In this document: positions 35,368-46,230 of the stretch, in pieces
How positions within the stretch are numbered: the first letter of the stretch is position 1
Layout: every line of letters starts with the position of its first letter
From: Erpobdella octoculata
Lineage: Eukaryota; Annelida; Clitellata; Hirudinida; Erpobdellidae
DNA: 64,000 nucleotides
Assembly: GCA_963978895.1 (NCBI GenBank)
Contig: CAXBUH010000001.1
Span: 116,001-180,000 of the forward strand
Direction of reading: 5' to 3'
The notes under the pieces: model-generated
Databases searched by the model: none
What the model was told of the DNA's origin: nothing
What the model saw: the letters and a program-made list of their open reading frames with translations, nothing else
Program-made: the position numbers and the translations under genes

Positions 35368-36907
35368 CAGAGGCGTGGATTTAGCAAAATGTTGAGGGGG
35401 CAAAGATTTTTTAACTTCAACCCAGAGAAACTTCAAACAAAAATGATTATCCCAATATACATTTGTATGTTGTATTTTCATGTAAATCATCATATTAGTT
35501 AAAAAACAGTTTAAAAAGTTTACTTTTATTTAATACTGAATGCAGACAAAAAGCGTTTAAATTATGAATGTAACAAAAGGTATCGACGTTCTTTCATTTC
35601 TACAAAGTTGTCCACTGAATCATCAAGATCAAATAGACTAAAAATACTGATAAACAAGTAAATTAAAAACGAATTTTTAAAACCAAATGCTTTTATATGT
35701 AATTAAAAATTAAAAATCCAAGCACCTAATGTTGAGTTGAATAAACAAAACGCTTTATTTGACTAGCTTCACAATTCCCTTGGCAAACTTCCAGACTACC
35801 ACATCATGTTAAATAAACAACTCAGCTAGCTTCCCATGAGAGAAATTTTATTCAATTTGCGGTTTCTTGTTTATTTTAAAACTAATAATTGAATATTGCA
35901 TTGTCTTCTATTTTGAGCATGTATGCAAAATTTGAAAAAAATCTATCATCAGGAAGTGACTCAAAAATTGATTGCAAGATTTGAAACAGAGAAACAAACA
36001 GAGACGACGAGTTAATAAAAGCATTGTAGAAAAATAATAGCAGAGATTTAACTAACTGGATATTAATCAACAAGTATGATAAATATTGCTTTCATCAACT
36101 AATTTAAATACTCAATTGTGTGTGAGCTAATAAAAATAATTTAAAATGAATTGAAAAAATCTCGGTACGAAAACTCAAGCAACCGGGTAGGATAAGAATA
36201 TGCTAATTGTTCGTCAAGTTAAGACAGATATACGAGTTTAAATTTCATGCGAGTTCGATCGGATGGACCGAAAGCAAGCAATCAATCAAGCAATCGATTA
36301 AATTTCTATAACGTTATTTCCTTGGCGTTCAATAGCGCTCGGACACAAACTTACTAAACAGATAAGTTTTAAACCTCCGACGGAAAACAGCTAGAGAAGT
36401 AGATTTAGTTAGAGAAGTAGGAAAAGAGTTCCAGAGAAAGGAACCAGAGTAGGAAAAAGAGCGTTTAGGAAAAGAATGCTTAATAGAAAAGATACGAAAG
36501 TGGCTAAGAGAGAAAGATCGAAGACCAGACTTAGGAGAGATTTTTATTAAGTTAGTTAGGTAGAATGGAGAAGAGCAATTTTTAATTTTAAACATTAGTA
36601 AGCAATTTTTAAAAATCGCCCTATATTTAAAAGGTAGCCAGTGAAGAAGAACAAGAGATGGAGATATTTATGGAAAAAGTAAGAAGTGCGAGAAACTAAG
36701 CACTAAAAGATTGAAAAATATTAGCAGTAGGCAGATTATAAGTAGATATAATTCAAAAAATTTGATAAATACTGTTTATATCAACTAATCTAAATACTAG
36801 TAAATACTCATTGATGGGTGAGCTAGAAAAGATATTTTTTTCTATTTGGTTGAAAAATCTTGAGGGGGGCCGTGGTCCCCCTCAGCCCCCCTCAATCCAC
36901 GCCTCTG
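35368..36907. mobile_element. Non-autonomous hAT element, 8-bp target duplication CATCTGGG
   Basis: Terminal inverted repeats start CAGAGGCGTGGATT at 35368 and mirror at 36907. CATCTGGG lies on both sides (35360-35367, 36908-36915). It is 1540 bp with no transposase. The terminal CAGAGGCG is typical of one hAT branch. Within it, 36329-36595 on the minus strand is the 3' end of a LINE. Confidence 0.85.
36329..36595 (-). pseudogene. LINE RT C-terminal fragment inside hAT element
   Basis: Encodes the terminal block of a CR1/L2-like RT (RSFSYSGSFLWNSFPTSL, then FRRRFKTYLF). A related copy is at 54880-55090 on the plus strand. No other part of the LINE is present. Confidence 0.65.
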
Positions 36908-37291
36908 CATCTGGGTTATTTTTAATAATCAGTGGCAGCTTAAGTGCTGAATGAGTTGTTCGGCTTCCATCCAATAAAGTTGTTGCGACGCCAGACGATG
37001 CAACGGCTAAAGCTATGCCATTATTTGATCGTATTTCTGCGAGAATTAAACAAATGAGAATTGTTTCCCCAGTTCCACCTGATGCATAAAAAAAAGAATC
37101 CACTTTGTCCTTCCAAAACTGCCAGTATAATGCGGCCGTAAATGATCCTTTGTTCATTTCTACAGTATTGTACCGCAGTTCACCTGCCATGTTATTGACC
37201 TCAAAATGCAAGAAGATGATCATTTTCAATTTCAGATACTATTTTATAGGAAACAGTATACATGCGAATCATTTATTAAACTATATATATA

Positions 37292-37330
37292 CTAGAGTTA
37301 GCCCGTCAAAAATGACGATTTTTTAAAATT
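37292..37330 (-). mobile_element. Helitron 3' end, family D
   Basis: On the minus strand: perfect hairpin CGTCATTTTTGACG, then GGCTAACT, then CTAG and T. Only this end is recognised. The extent to the right is unknown. Confidence 0.55.
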
Positions 37331-37924
37331 TAATTATATGTTTTTTTCTAATTGCAGTACCACCTTTTTTGATCTTTGAGACCGACATTGTACACTTGCG
37401 TAATATTTTTTATTACACGCCTGCGCTCCCTAATTTTTATCAACTGCTGATTGCTGACCCCTGCGTAATTGCTTACATACATACATAGTAGTTTTGTCCG
37501 TCCCAAGGACGGATGTTTTAAAATTACGATGTACTTTGGATACTCAACAAAAACAAAATGACATTTGATAACCATAACAATTTTTTTGTCTATATAAGCA
37601 AATTTAATGAAATTTTTTATTTTGTTCAAGTTTTCAATTTACTAAAGTATTTCATATAAATTCAAAGAATGTAAATATCAAGAGTGCAATAATTAGTTAT
37701 TAAAGAATTTCAGTATACAGGACATTTCTTGTGAATTGACGGCCATTGTTGAGAAGTGGTCTTTGCTTCTGAGATTTTTTTAAATCTCATCATATAATAT
37801 TTTTCGATTGCAGCACCACTTCTTTTGATCTCTAGGACTGAGACACTCTCATATGCACTATATGGGTACAATTGCATAATATAATTGCGTGGTAATTCCA
37901 AGCTTCTGTAGTCTTTCTAAGAAT

Positions 37925-38186
37925 ATTAAGGTCACGTGATTATTACACAGCGTTGTAAATATGTTTTTTGGATACCTTAACCTCAAAAACCATATCTTAG
38001 ACACCAAAAACGCATCGCTGTGACATATAGTTTCTGAGGAAATGGAACAAATATGACTTGGCAGCCATCTTGAACATTAACATCACGTGATTGTTGTACA
38101 GTGTTGTAAATATGTTTTTTGGATTTTCTGATTCCGAAAACCATATCTTAGACACCAAAAACGCATCGCTATGACATATAGTTCCT
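37925..38186 (+). repeat. 151-bp tandem repeat, part 1
   Basis: Nearly two units of a 151-bp repeat (CACGTGATT, GTTGTAAATATGTTTTTTGG, CCATATCTTAGACACC, GCCATCTTGA). The spacing between CACGTGA words is 151 bp here and again at 50660-50811. Confidence 0.75.
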
Positions 38187-38447
38187 GGTATAAGGGGGCA
38201 AATTATTCCTCTCGATCGAGTAAGCTTTGTATAAGTGTGTATTCGGTATGGTTTTTTGTCTTAAAGTGAGGAAAGGTTTTTATATTTTCTGATTCATGTA
38301 GGCTTTCAGCCGCGCTGAGACTGCTACGGGACGAATTTCATTCCTTTTGCATACTTTTTACAAACTTTTCATTACTACACTATTTTGGACTCTCCACATG
38401 AAAATATCAGTTGACATAGAGATTAGAAGCTTTTCAAAAATTTGCCC
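38187..38447 (+). mobile_element. 265-bp dispersed repeat, copy 2
   Basis: Reverse-complement copy of 30745-31010. It interrupts the 151-bp repeats and a LINE fragment: on its right, LINE sequence continues directly (38448-38600). Confidence 0.6.
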
Positions 38448-38600
38448 GTTCTTCAAGCGTTGTAATTCCAAGCTTCTGTAGTCTTCCTAAGTATGGTAAA
38501 TGTTTGATTGTTGTAATTATTTTTGTAACTCTGTGCTGGACCTTTTCGAGAGTATCAATGTCCCGGCTTAGATGAGTACAAGCGATGAAGACGTTGACAT
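38448..38600 (-). pseudogene. LINE RT C-terminal fragment
   Basis: Minus-strand match to 33800-33990, the ACTCAA-tailed LINE family (an RDIDTLEKVQH-like block). A further piece lies at 37890-37920. It is too short to be functional. Confidence 0.6.
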
Positions 38601-38775
38601 TGCCTAATTTTTAGAAGTTCTCACTTACGATCTTAAACAATTATACCTTTGTTTATTTGGATGATATTCTCTTAGGCACATCATTTTTCTACAGAAAAAA
38701 ATAGAAATCAATAATTATTATTTGAATATAATTTGTAATCCTGTGAATATAATTACATAATTCGTTTAAAGTGAT

Positions 38776-38946
38776 TGTTGTGACGAGACACTCCAGGTGT
38801 AGTCAGGTGCGCCTTCCAAGCTAGCTACCGAGTTGTTGCGAGAAAGTTCTGTTTAGTGTTTTGCGAGTTGTGCGGTATTTACATTACATGTTTCTTGTTA
38901 TTTATATTGTGTTTTTAAAGAATAAAGTTTTCTGAAAGACACAACA
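38776..38946 (+). repeat. Solo LTR, 171 bp, target duplication GTGAT
   Basis: Starts TGTTGTGACGAG and ends AGACACAACA, so the ends are a 7-bp inverted repeat (TGTTGTG/CACAACA). GTGAT is present on both sides (38771-38775 and 38947-38951). An AATAAA polyadenylation signal lies at 38921. No internal region or partner LTR is in the window, so it is a solo LTR left by recombination. The parent family is unknown. Confidence 0.75.
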
Positions 38947-39189
38947 GTGATAATAGCTCAGTTTAGCAAAATAAAATAAATTTGTTATCACAGGGACTAT
39001 TGATAAATTTAGATAGCATTTTTTTTGTTAAAAATTTGGACTTTAATGTCAGTTCAGCAGCAATATCGACTCTGAAATATATTTAATATTTCATTGATAT
39101 TGTCTTATTTAAAATTCTATTTCCACGGTGAGCATAAATATAATTTTATATATTTCAATTGCGTATATTATGACGTTTAAATATAAATG

Positions 39190-39236
39190 ACAACAGTGAC
39201 TATTTTGGCCGTCATCTTTAATATTAAGGTCACGGG
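39190..39236 (+). repeat. 151-bp repeat, interrupted unit (left part)
   Basis: The unit is broken by insertion of the gypsy element at 39237. Its continuation is at 50348. The last five bases, ACGGG, are the target duplication. Confidence 0.7.
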
Positions 39237-39814
39237 TGTCAGTAACGTGCCGCCACTTTTACTAACTTTTACACTTTATTTGAAGAAGTTCAAGAACGAA
39301 ATTTATTAACTGTTCAAAAGCAAGCAGGAACGAGTTTAAACTAGCGATTAGAGAACGCGTGGAAACAGTCACGTAGGACTTTCCCTCCTAAAATAATACA
39401 AGCAAACGTAGCCTTGCACACAAACACGAACAGCAAGAGAGTCTAGCGAGGAAGAGGGTCATTGTCCTTGTTCTCTTCCTTATATAAGAAAAAAAACCAC
39501 GAAATCAGAACAATCGATAAACCAATATAAACAAGTACTAAACATATTATTAGCTCGTTAAATCTCGATCGCGAAGACATAATATTTTCACTACTTATAA
39601 ACATATATATAAACTATAATCCACGAGATTTATTTAATTAATTAATCGGTAGATTTCTCAATATATTAAAAAATATACACCCCTATTAATTGCGGGAAAT
39701 AACACGTGCTCCGATTGGCTCGTTAACACAAAGGATTCGACGTCAAAAGATAAAAGATACTAAATATACTAGAAATAAAATAAAATAAAAAGGAGGGGGG
39801 GTCCAGCACTGACA
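39237..39814 (-). repeat. 3' LTR of Gmr1-like gypsy element
   Basis: 578 bp, ends TGTCAG...CTGACA. Differs from the 49769-50347 LTR by only a few substitutions and small indels. Because coding runs on the minus strand, this left LTR is the 3' one, and a purine-rich tract (TGGGAGGTG on the minus strand) adjoins it. Confidence 0.9.
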
Positions 39815-40344
39815 CACCTCCCACCCGAAAAGACAATAACCAGTATCTGGTTATCGTTATAAGAGTATACATCACGAACTAGCCAACGGGGCCACAAATA
39901 AGAATATACATCCCGAACTAGCCAACGGGGCTACACATAAAAATATACATCATAAGCAAAGTGTTTTCACAGAACATTAACATCGCAAATATTGTGTAAA
40001 TGTTTGGCATCTCCTAATCTTCTTCCTTCCTTAAGCTTGTCCTTGAAAGGCGCCACACACAACGTTCACAGCAGGTTCAGTATCCTTCCCACAACTGAGA
40101 ACTGGCGAGGAAAACATCTTCTTCTTTTGGGATTACCTGGATGAATTGACTAAAACAAATTTATCCGAATCATCCGCGATTGCCCATTACAGCTATACCA
40201 ATCACCAAAAGGAAAACATCACACACTCCAACCAAAGAACACTTCAAACTAAAATAACAGGCAAATCGGATGAATTCACAACATAAAAGACTTAACTTAC
40301 ACCACCTAAACTTAAAAAAATAAGGATGAAACTACATACGGAAT

Positions 40345-41005
40345 TTAAATTCGGGACATAAAATCTGCGACAGAATTATCGCGTCCTCTCCTATATTGAA
40401 ATACCAAGTCATACTCTTGCAAAGCTAGTGCCCATCTATTGAGTTTTGCACTCTTAGGAGCAGCTTCGGTTAAATACGTGAGTGGATTGTGATCTGAAAA
40501 AACAATCACTCTTGAAAACAGAATCCACTGTCGAAATTTATTTAGTGCCCATACAACCGCAAAAGCTTCACGTTCAATTGTGGACCATCTACTCTGCGTG
40601 GAAGTGAGCTTTTTGCTAACAAAAGCTATAGGAACCTCATGCTTATTCATATCCCATTGGAATAGACAACAACCTACTGCTATCAAACTATCATCCGTTG
40701 ACAAACCAAACGGTTGAGAATAATTGATTGTATTTAGGTTAGTGTAATTAGATAAATCTAAGATAAGTCTATCTAAAGCTAATTGATGTTTCTCTTTCCA
40801 ACCAATTTTAGTTGGCATATTTTTTTTTATTAACTCTATAAGAGCATAAGCCGTTTCCGCTAAATGTGGAATATAATTTCTAAAATAGCTGAAGAAACCA
40901 ATCAATCGTTTTACTTCCCTCTTATTTGTTGGGGGCTTAATATCTTTAACCGTAGCAATCTTGACAGGATCAGGGGCTATATGACCTGAGCCGATAACAT
41001 GACCA
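40345..41005 (-). pseudogene. RNase H domain of Gmr1-like pol
   Basis: Minus strand. It begins with the RT-RNase H connection (FFSYFRNYIPHL near 40895), then the RNase H motifs: STDDSLIAVG (first Asp), REAFAVVWAL (Glu) and FSDHNPLTY (second Asp). It ends with the VADFMSR motif at the stop codon 40345. Nothing coding lies between this stop and the 3' LTR, confirming that RNase H is the last domain. A frame change at about 41010 separates it from RT. Confidence 0.85.
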
Positions 41006-41012
41006 AGGAATG

Positions 41013-41548
41013 TTATTTGACTTTGAGCAAAACGACATTTTTTAAATTGAGCGTCAAACCATGTTCTTGAATTAAGCTCAAGAATTTTGTTAGATATTCT
41101 AAGTGTTCATCCCAATTGGATGAGTAAATAGCAAAGTCATCGATAAAAGGTTCCGTAAATGAGCGAATTGGTCTGAGCAATTCAGAAATGACTCGCATAA
41201 AAGTATTGCCTGCCGACTTCAATCCGAAGGGCATCCTTAAGAATTCAAACACACCTTCTTCACAGGCAAACGCTGTCAACCATCTTGACTCTGGTTTCAT
41301 CGGGATTTGCCAATACCCACTTTTGGCATCAAAACAACTAATATATTTTGCCCTCCCTACGTTCTGCAAAACATCAGAAATATCTGGTATGGGAAAAAAA
41401 TCACTTTTCGTGAAACGATTTACATGTCGATAATCTACAGCCAAGCGAACACCATCTTGACCCTTGGGACCCTTCAACACACATACCATCGGACTAACCA
41501 TGGGACTTTGTGAAGGCATAATAATATTTTGTTGTAACATTTCTTGAA
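41013..41548 (-). pseudogene. Reverse transcriptase core of Gmr1-like pol
   Basis: Minus strand. From MLQQNIIMPSQSP onward it carries LAVDYRHVNRFT, ISCFDAKSGYWQI (first catalytic Asp), LRMPFGLKSAGNTF and FIDDFAIYS (the YxDD-equivalent). The N-terminal part of RT lies beyond the inserted LINE at 45800-45930. The residues needed for catalysis are present, but the coding sequence is cut by the LINE on one side and by a frameshift on the other. Confidence 0.85.
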
Positions 41549-41856
41549 TCTGGTTTTTTTTTTATTCATTTATTGAGCACCAACATAAGTATTAAACGTA
41601 AACAAAAGAAAATAACCAAAACGACAAGAAAAATATAGAACCAAAATTTCAAAAAAAGAAAAAAAAATCGATTGGTTGAGAAAGAAATAAGGTGCCCAAA
41701 AGGTTCGTCCGAAGGGAATTCCTTCCCGCTTAATGGACAACCTTTACAAAAAGAACCAAATGAGCTGGTTGAGTTAAGACATTTCAAATAGTAGTTCAAT
41801 AAACTTATCAAGGAAGAGACTGAAATTGGTATGCTAAGGTAATAGGTATTGAGTAG

Positions 41857-44807
41857 TTATGAGTGAGACAATAATAAGTAAGATTTCAGAGCTTGCTTAA
41901 ATAGCAAAATACGTTTCAAGGAGGAGACAGATATTGAAATGATTGAATAAATACGAGGGCCAGAGCATTTAATAGAGAATGTTTTAAGAGTTGTCCGAGC
42001 AAAATCCGTTCGAAAACAGCGACCGGGGCGCAGATCATAGGAATGAACATCAGATAATTTAACAAACATGTTATCGAATGATGAGGGTAATATAAAATTA
42101 TCATATTTATACATGAAAATGACAGTTTGGAAGAAATTAATCTGATAAATATTAAGAATGTTGTTGTTAGCCATTTGAATTTTACAAGACGATGTGGGAG
42201 GCATGTGAAAAATAATTCGAATAATTCGCTTTTGCAAAATATGAAGAGGCTTTAAACGAGTTGAATAATTTGAGGCCCAGACAATATTGCAGTATGATAA
42301 GTACGGAAATATAAGTGCATAGTATAACATCATAGAAATATTGGCATCAACAAACTGATGTATACGAGATAGCACTCCACAATTTTTTGCAACCTTAGAT
42401 GTAACATGTTCAATGTGAGTTTTTAATGTAAGGTGTTCATCAGGCAACACGCCCAAGAACTTGCAATAAGGAACCCGCAAAACTGGTATATCATCAATCT
42501 TCAGCTGACAATTACAGAAAGTATTTTTGTTTATATGGTGAAATAAAATGTAATTCGTTTTGCTAACATTTAAGGAAAGTCTACTAGCAGAGAACCATTT
42601 AGAAACAGAAAGTAATTCGCTGTTGGTATCGTAATATAAATTTTCTAAGTTATCGCCAGTCGCAAAGAGGTTAGTATCGTCCGCAAACAAAACAAATTCA
42701 AGGCGATCTGAAACTGAGCATAGGTCGTTAATATAGATGAGGAATAGAAGCGGTCCCAGCACCGACCCTTGAGGCACCCCACAAGTTACCTGCTTCATCG
42801 AAGAGATAGAGTTGCTGTACTGGACGCATTGTGATCTACAGCTAAGATAGTCACTGAACCATGATAGTGGAGTTCCCCGGAATCCATAGTACCTCAATTT
42901 TTCCACCAGAATGCCGTGATCAACCGTATCGAAGGCTTTAGCTAGGTCCAGGAAGATGCCAACTACATATTTCCCACGGTCCATGGCCTCGGCAATCTTT
43001 GAGTGCATCACTCTTTCAAAAAACTTTGAGAAATAGCACAAGAAATATATTGGCCGGTAATTAGAAAAGTTTTCTTTTTTCCCAGATTTGTAAATTGGAA
43101 TGACTTTGGCTGTTTTTAGTTGAGCGGGGAATACTCCTGAAGTTATTGAGCAATTTATTATGGCAGACAGAGGACTAGCGATCGCCGTAATTGAATTTCG
43201 TGCGATGCATGGGTCGACTCCATCGGATCCGCAGCAGTGAGAGATCTTTTAGTCTGAAGCTATTTTGATAATCTCATCGGGCGTTGTGGGTGCAAAAAAA
43301 AAGAGTGAGTCACAGGATTGCCAAGATATTTTTCAAACGTTGTATCCGGTGGGGATGTCTTTCTTGCGAGGTTGGAGCCAATATTAGAAAAGTAATTATT
43401 AAATGACTCAGCAATAACAGAGGAAGATGTCAATAGACTACCGTCATCCGTACAGAAAGTCTTGCATTGTTCCATGTTGGTATTTTTATTTAAAATGTTC
43501 CCAATTAACTTCCATGTTCCTTTCATGTTGTTGTTGTTTAATTTAAACTTTTCGGAGTAGAATTGTTTGATGGTTTTTGCCTTAGTTGATTTGAAGAGGT
43601 TTCTAAGTGTAGTAAATTTCTGTTTGTTAGACGGAGATGGATTCCTGGTGTATGCTCGGTAAAGCGCATTTTTTTTCTTGCAGCTTTTCATAAGTTCAGG
43701 TGTCATCCATTCTTTATCAAACTTGTTAGGTCCGTTAGATTTGCCGCTGCAGCTCACCAGAGGAAAGGAATTATTATATATCTCAAGGTATCTATTGATA
43801 AACATTGAATAGGCGGATGACGCGTCGCCACACTCGGCCACCTCTATTACCCTAGACCAATCGGCTCCATGCAGCGTTTGCTCAAAAAATTTTTTATTAA
43901 CGAAACTCCTTCTTAAGGAAAAGACATGATTTTTTCCGGCGCAATCAGGTGTCGATAATGTGGCAGAGAGAAAAATAGGGAAGTGGTCCGAGACATCATC
44001 GAGTACAATCCTGGCGAGAGTCTTCTGTAGTGGATAATTAGTAAATATATTATCAATTGCGGTGGCGGTTGAAGGGCATTTTCTAGTTGGCGTTGTAAAG
44101 GCTGGAAGAAGGCAGTGAGAAGCTAGTAAATTAAAAAACTCAGCTGTAAGTGAGTTCCAATCTTTGTCAAGAAAATCAATGTTGAAGTCGCCCAGTAGAA
44201 ATATCTTCATATTTTTTCTGTCAACGTAATCCAAGATGTTACTCAGCTCTGCATTAAAAACACGTATATTGGTATCCGGTGGGCGATAGATTACTCCAAC
44301 AGTAAAACTTCCAATTCCTCGACACTCCGCAGATACCAAGAGAATTTCAAATGAAGTAATATCAACACTCCAGGAACTAACATCAAGAACAGAATATTTT
44401 AAGTCAGAGTCAATAAAAAAACCAACTCCGCCACCTTTTTTCATAACTCTATGTCTAGATACGAAAACAAAGCCCGGTATTTCCACACTCAAGGATGAAT
44501 TGTCATCCAGCCAGGTCTCTGTAACCGCCAAAATCCTAGATCTACTCCAGTGAAGTAACATTGCTAAGTCATGCAATTTATTTTTTAAGCTTCTGCAATT
44601 GACGTGAAGAAATGAAAAATGATCAGAAGCGAATCGACCGGTTAACTCGTTTAACTCATCAGAAGTAACATAAACATTTCTATTATCATAGATTGGGTGG
44701 AAGATATTTTCATCAAGATCAATGTTATAATCAAACAAAGAACAGCTTCTTATAGACTTCAGTAAACTTAAACGTTCTTCTTCAGTGTTCGTCGTATCAT
44801 AAGCCAT
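41857..44807 (-). pseudogene. LINE ORF2: endonuclease and RT, one frame break and RT deletion
   Basis: Start ATG 44807 overlaps the end of ORF1 by about 11 bp. Endonuclease: LHVNCRSLKNKL, TETW, GVIYRPPDTN, LLGDFNID and SDHFPIF (to about 43990). The frame breaks near 43260 and resumes in the RT: LDLAKAFDTVDH, CGVPQGSVLGPLLF, FADDTNLF (about 42680). The stretch between FFERVMHSKI and AEAMDRGK lacks the GFRxxxST block usually found there, so about 30 codons appear deleted in frame. The C-terminal region ends at 41857. This copy is inactive. Confidence 0.85.
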
Positions 44808-45564
44808 TGTAACAAGTCTGTAACTTTTCAACCTCCTCGAGACTTAGGATTTTAATTGGCTTGTCAGATTCAACTCTTTTTGCAAAAACAACGCCATTCC
44901 ATGTCCAGATGGAGGAGATTTTCTTTTCTTTGAGTAGTCTCCTGCCTCTCGAAAAGATTTCTGAGCACCTCTTAGTTAAATGTTCGTTGATATAAATTTT
45001 ATGTTTATCTTCTTGTTTGTGAAGTAGGCGTCTTGAAGAGTAAATTCGGTCTCTGACTGTCTTTGAAGCGAGAGTTATAACTATCGGTCGTGGTGCGTTT
45101 TTAATGCCAGGTATTCTGTACCCGGCAGTGATATCCTTCATAGATATGTCGAGATCTAACCTCGTCCTGCAACACTCCACGACAGCACTCATTGTATCCT
45201 GCCGAGACTTATGTTTAGAGGAATCACCTTCTCCAGCAGTCACACCCGAAGCCACCTCAGCGTAGGACGATTCAGGGATTCCGTGAATGACGAGATCGTT
45301 GCTTCTCAATTGCATCTCCAGTCTGTCAACTCGAATCTGTAGAGTTTTGTTTTCCTCCGTTATGGACTTTATTTTATCAACCAGCTGCTTAATTTCGTCC
45401 TTTATCAGTTTTGTCACTGTCTCCAACATTAAGTTCTTCATCATTTCTTTAATGCCATGTTCCAGACTGGGAAGTATCTTTTCTTTAATCTTATCCGATA
45501 ATGCTTCGATTGTTTTACCTTCCATTAACAAGTCCAGAAACTCCTCTTGCCTTTTACGTGACAT
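44797..45564 (-). CDS. LINE ORF1 protein with coiled coil and RNA-binding domain
   Basis: An intact frame from ATG 45564 to 44797, about 255 residues. Residues about 30-85 are a heptad-rich coiled coil (KIKSITEENKTLQIRVDRLE). Then come NDLVIHGIP, the start of an RRM-like fold, and a basic C-terminal domain with SSIWTWNGVVFAK. This is the trimeric RNA-chaperone layout of L1-type ORF1p (Transposase_22-like). No lesion is visible, unlike ORF2. Confidence 0.8.
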   Translation of the reverse strand: MSRKRQEEFLDLLMEGKTIEALSDKIKEKILPSLEHGIKEMMKNLMLETVTKLIKDEIKQLVDKIKSITEENKTLQIRVDRLEMQLRSNDLVIHGIPESSYAEVASGVTAGEGDSSKHKSRQDTMSAVVECCRTRLDLDISMKDITAGYRIPGIKNAPRPIVITLASKTVRDRIYSSRRLLHKQEDKHKIYINEHLTKRCSEIFSRGRRLLKEKKISSIWTWNGVVFAKRVESDKPIKILSLEEVEKLQTCYNGL

Positions 45565-45735
45565 CACAGTATGTAGTACAACTTACAGGAGTGGCAACAA
45601 ACGACAACAGAACTAAACTCACTAAACTATTCAACAGTATTTGACAAAACCAGGTATCAAAATCAGATAAATTTTGTACCAATAGTTAGCTTGTATTGAG
45701 ACAAGTTCAGTCATATAAATTTTTACCAGATATTA

Positions 45736-46230
45736 CTAAAAACGAAATGTTATCGAGAAAAGTAATAGAGACTCGACAGCGACAACCGGCTCATACCATG
45801 GTGAAACAGCTTTCTTAATAAGTTCGGGGGTTCTGTATGCTTTCAATTTCTTTGGGATAAAATCAAGCAAAATTTTAATTTCATGACACACGTCAGAACA
45901 AAGACCTATTTTTTCTGAGAATACTTTTGCAAAGTTATCTAAAATATTTGTTAACTGGCTCTGTTGTAGTTCACTTAAATGATCTACAATGTTTTTCTTT
46001 ATTTTAGTACTGGGTAAGGCAATTTCGATATTGGACTTATCTAAGACTTCAACTTTTCCAAAGTCTATGTCTTCATCGTAAATGATCGAACAACTACTTA
46101 CCAAAGCTTTTTCGATTCGTTCATGATATTTACGTATCTTTTTAGCATGCAGATGATAATGATTACCATCTATTTCAACTATGAAAGAGTAAGGTGATTT
46201 TACTCGAACAATTGTTCCCGGCCTTACCAT
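45736..46230 (-). pseudogene. Integrase C-terminal domain and RT N-terminus of Gmr1-like pol
   Basis: Minus strand. It begins with the small beta-barrel region after integrase (RPGTIVRVKSPYSFIVEIDG) and, after a linker, the start of RT (LTNILDNFAKVFSE, then KAYRTPELI). A one-base shift at 46224-46230 separates it from the integrase core. The RT continues at 41548 across the LINE insertion. Codons nearest the LINE (45736-45800) may be LINE rather than gypsy sequence. Confidence 0.75.

Larger units (their letters stand above)
35330..37229 (-). pseudogene. Pif1-like Helitron helicase fragment, split by a hAT insertion
   Basis: 37229-36908 encodes the start of the helicase domain: a Walker A region altered to SGGTGET (normally GGTGKT), then LAEIRSNNGIALAVASSGVA and a TTLLDGSRTTHS block, as in Helitron helicases, then NNPDA. 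The homologous sequence resumes at 35367 with PDAMCN on the other side of the hAT element, whose target duplication CATCTGGG encodes part of NPDA. The lysine of the Walker A motif is replaced by glutamate, so ATP binding would fail. The remaining helicase motifs are absent. Confidence 0.75.
34853..37290 (-). mobile_element. Helitron with helicase fragment, minus strand, 5' end unclear
   Basis: The minus-strand 3' end is at 34853: a hairpin GCAAAATAATGTTTGC, then TGTGTCAG, then CTAG and T. Upstream on the same strand is a Pif1-like Helitron helicase fragment (37229-36908, continued at 35367-35330 after removal of a hAT element). That both belong to the same Helitron is inferred from strand and order. 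The 5' terminus was not found and may have been replaced by the next Helitron end at 37292. Confidence 0.5.
41549..45800 (-). mobile_element. Non-LTR retrotransposon inserted in gypsy RT
   Basis: Minus strand. A poly(A)-like tail (T run at about 41551-41560), 3' UTR, ORF2 (44807-41857), ORF1 (45564-44797) and a 5' UTR of about 220 bp. The exact 5' boundary is uncertain (about 45780-45800). TGG at both borders is the longest target duplication I can see. It belongs to the Jockey/CR1/L2-type superfamily by its endonuclease and RT. Confidence 0.8.

Noticed and set aside
36882..37229. Host Pif1 helicase gene
   Set aside because: The sequence has Helitron-type wording after Walker A (ASSGVATTLLDGSRTTHS), a mutated Walker lysine and no further motifs, and lies upstream of a Helitron 3' end.
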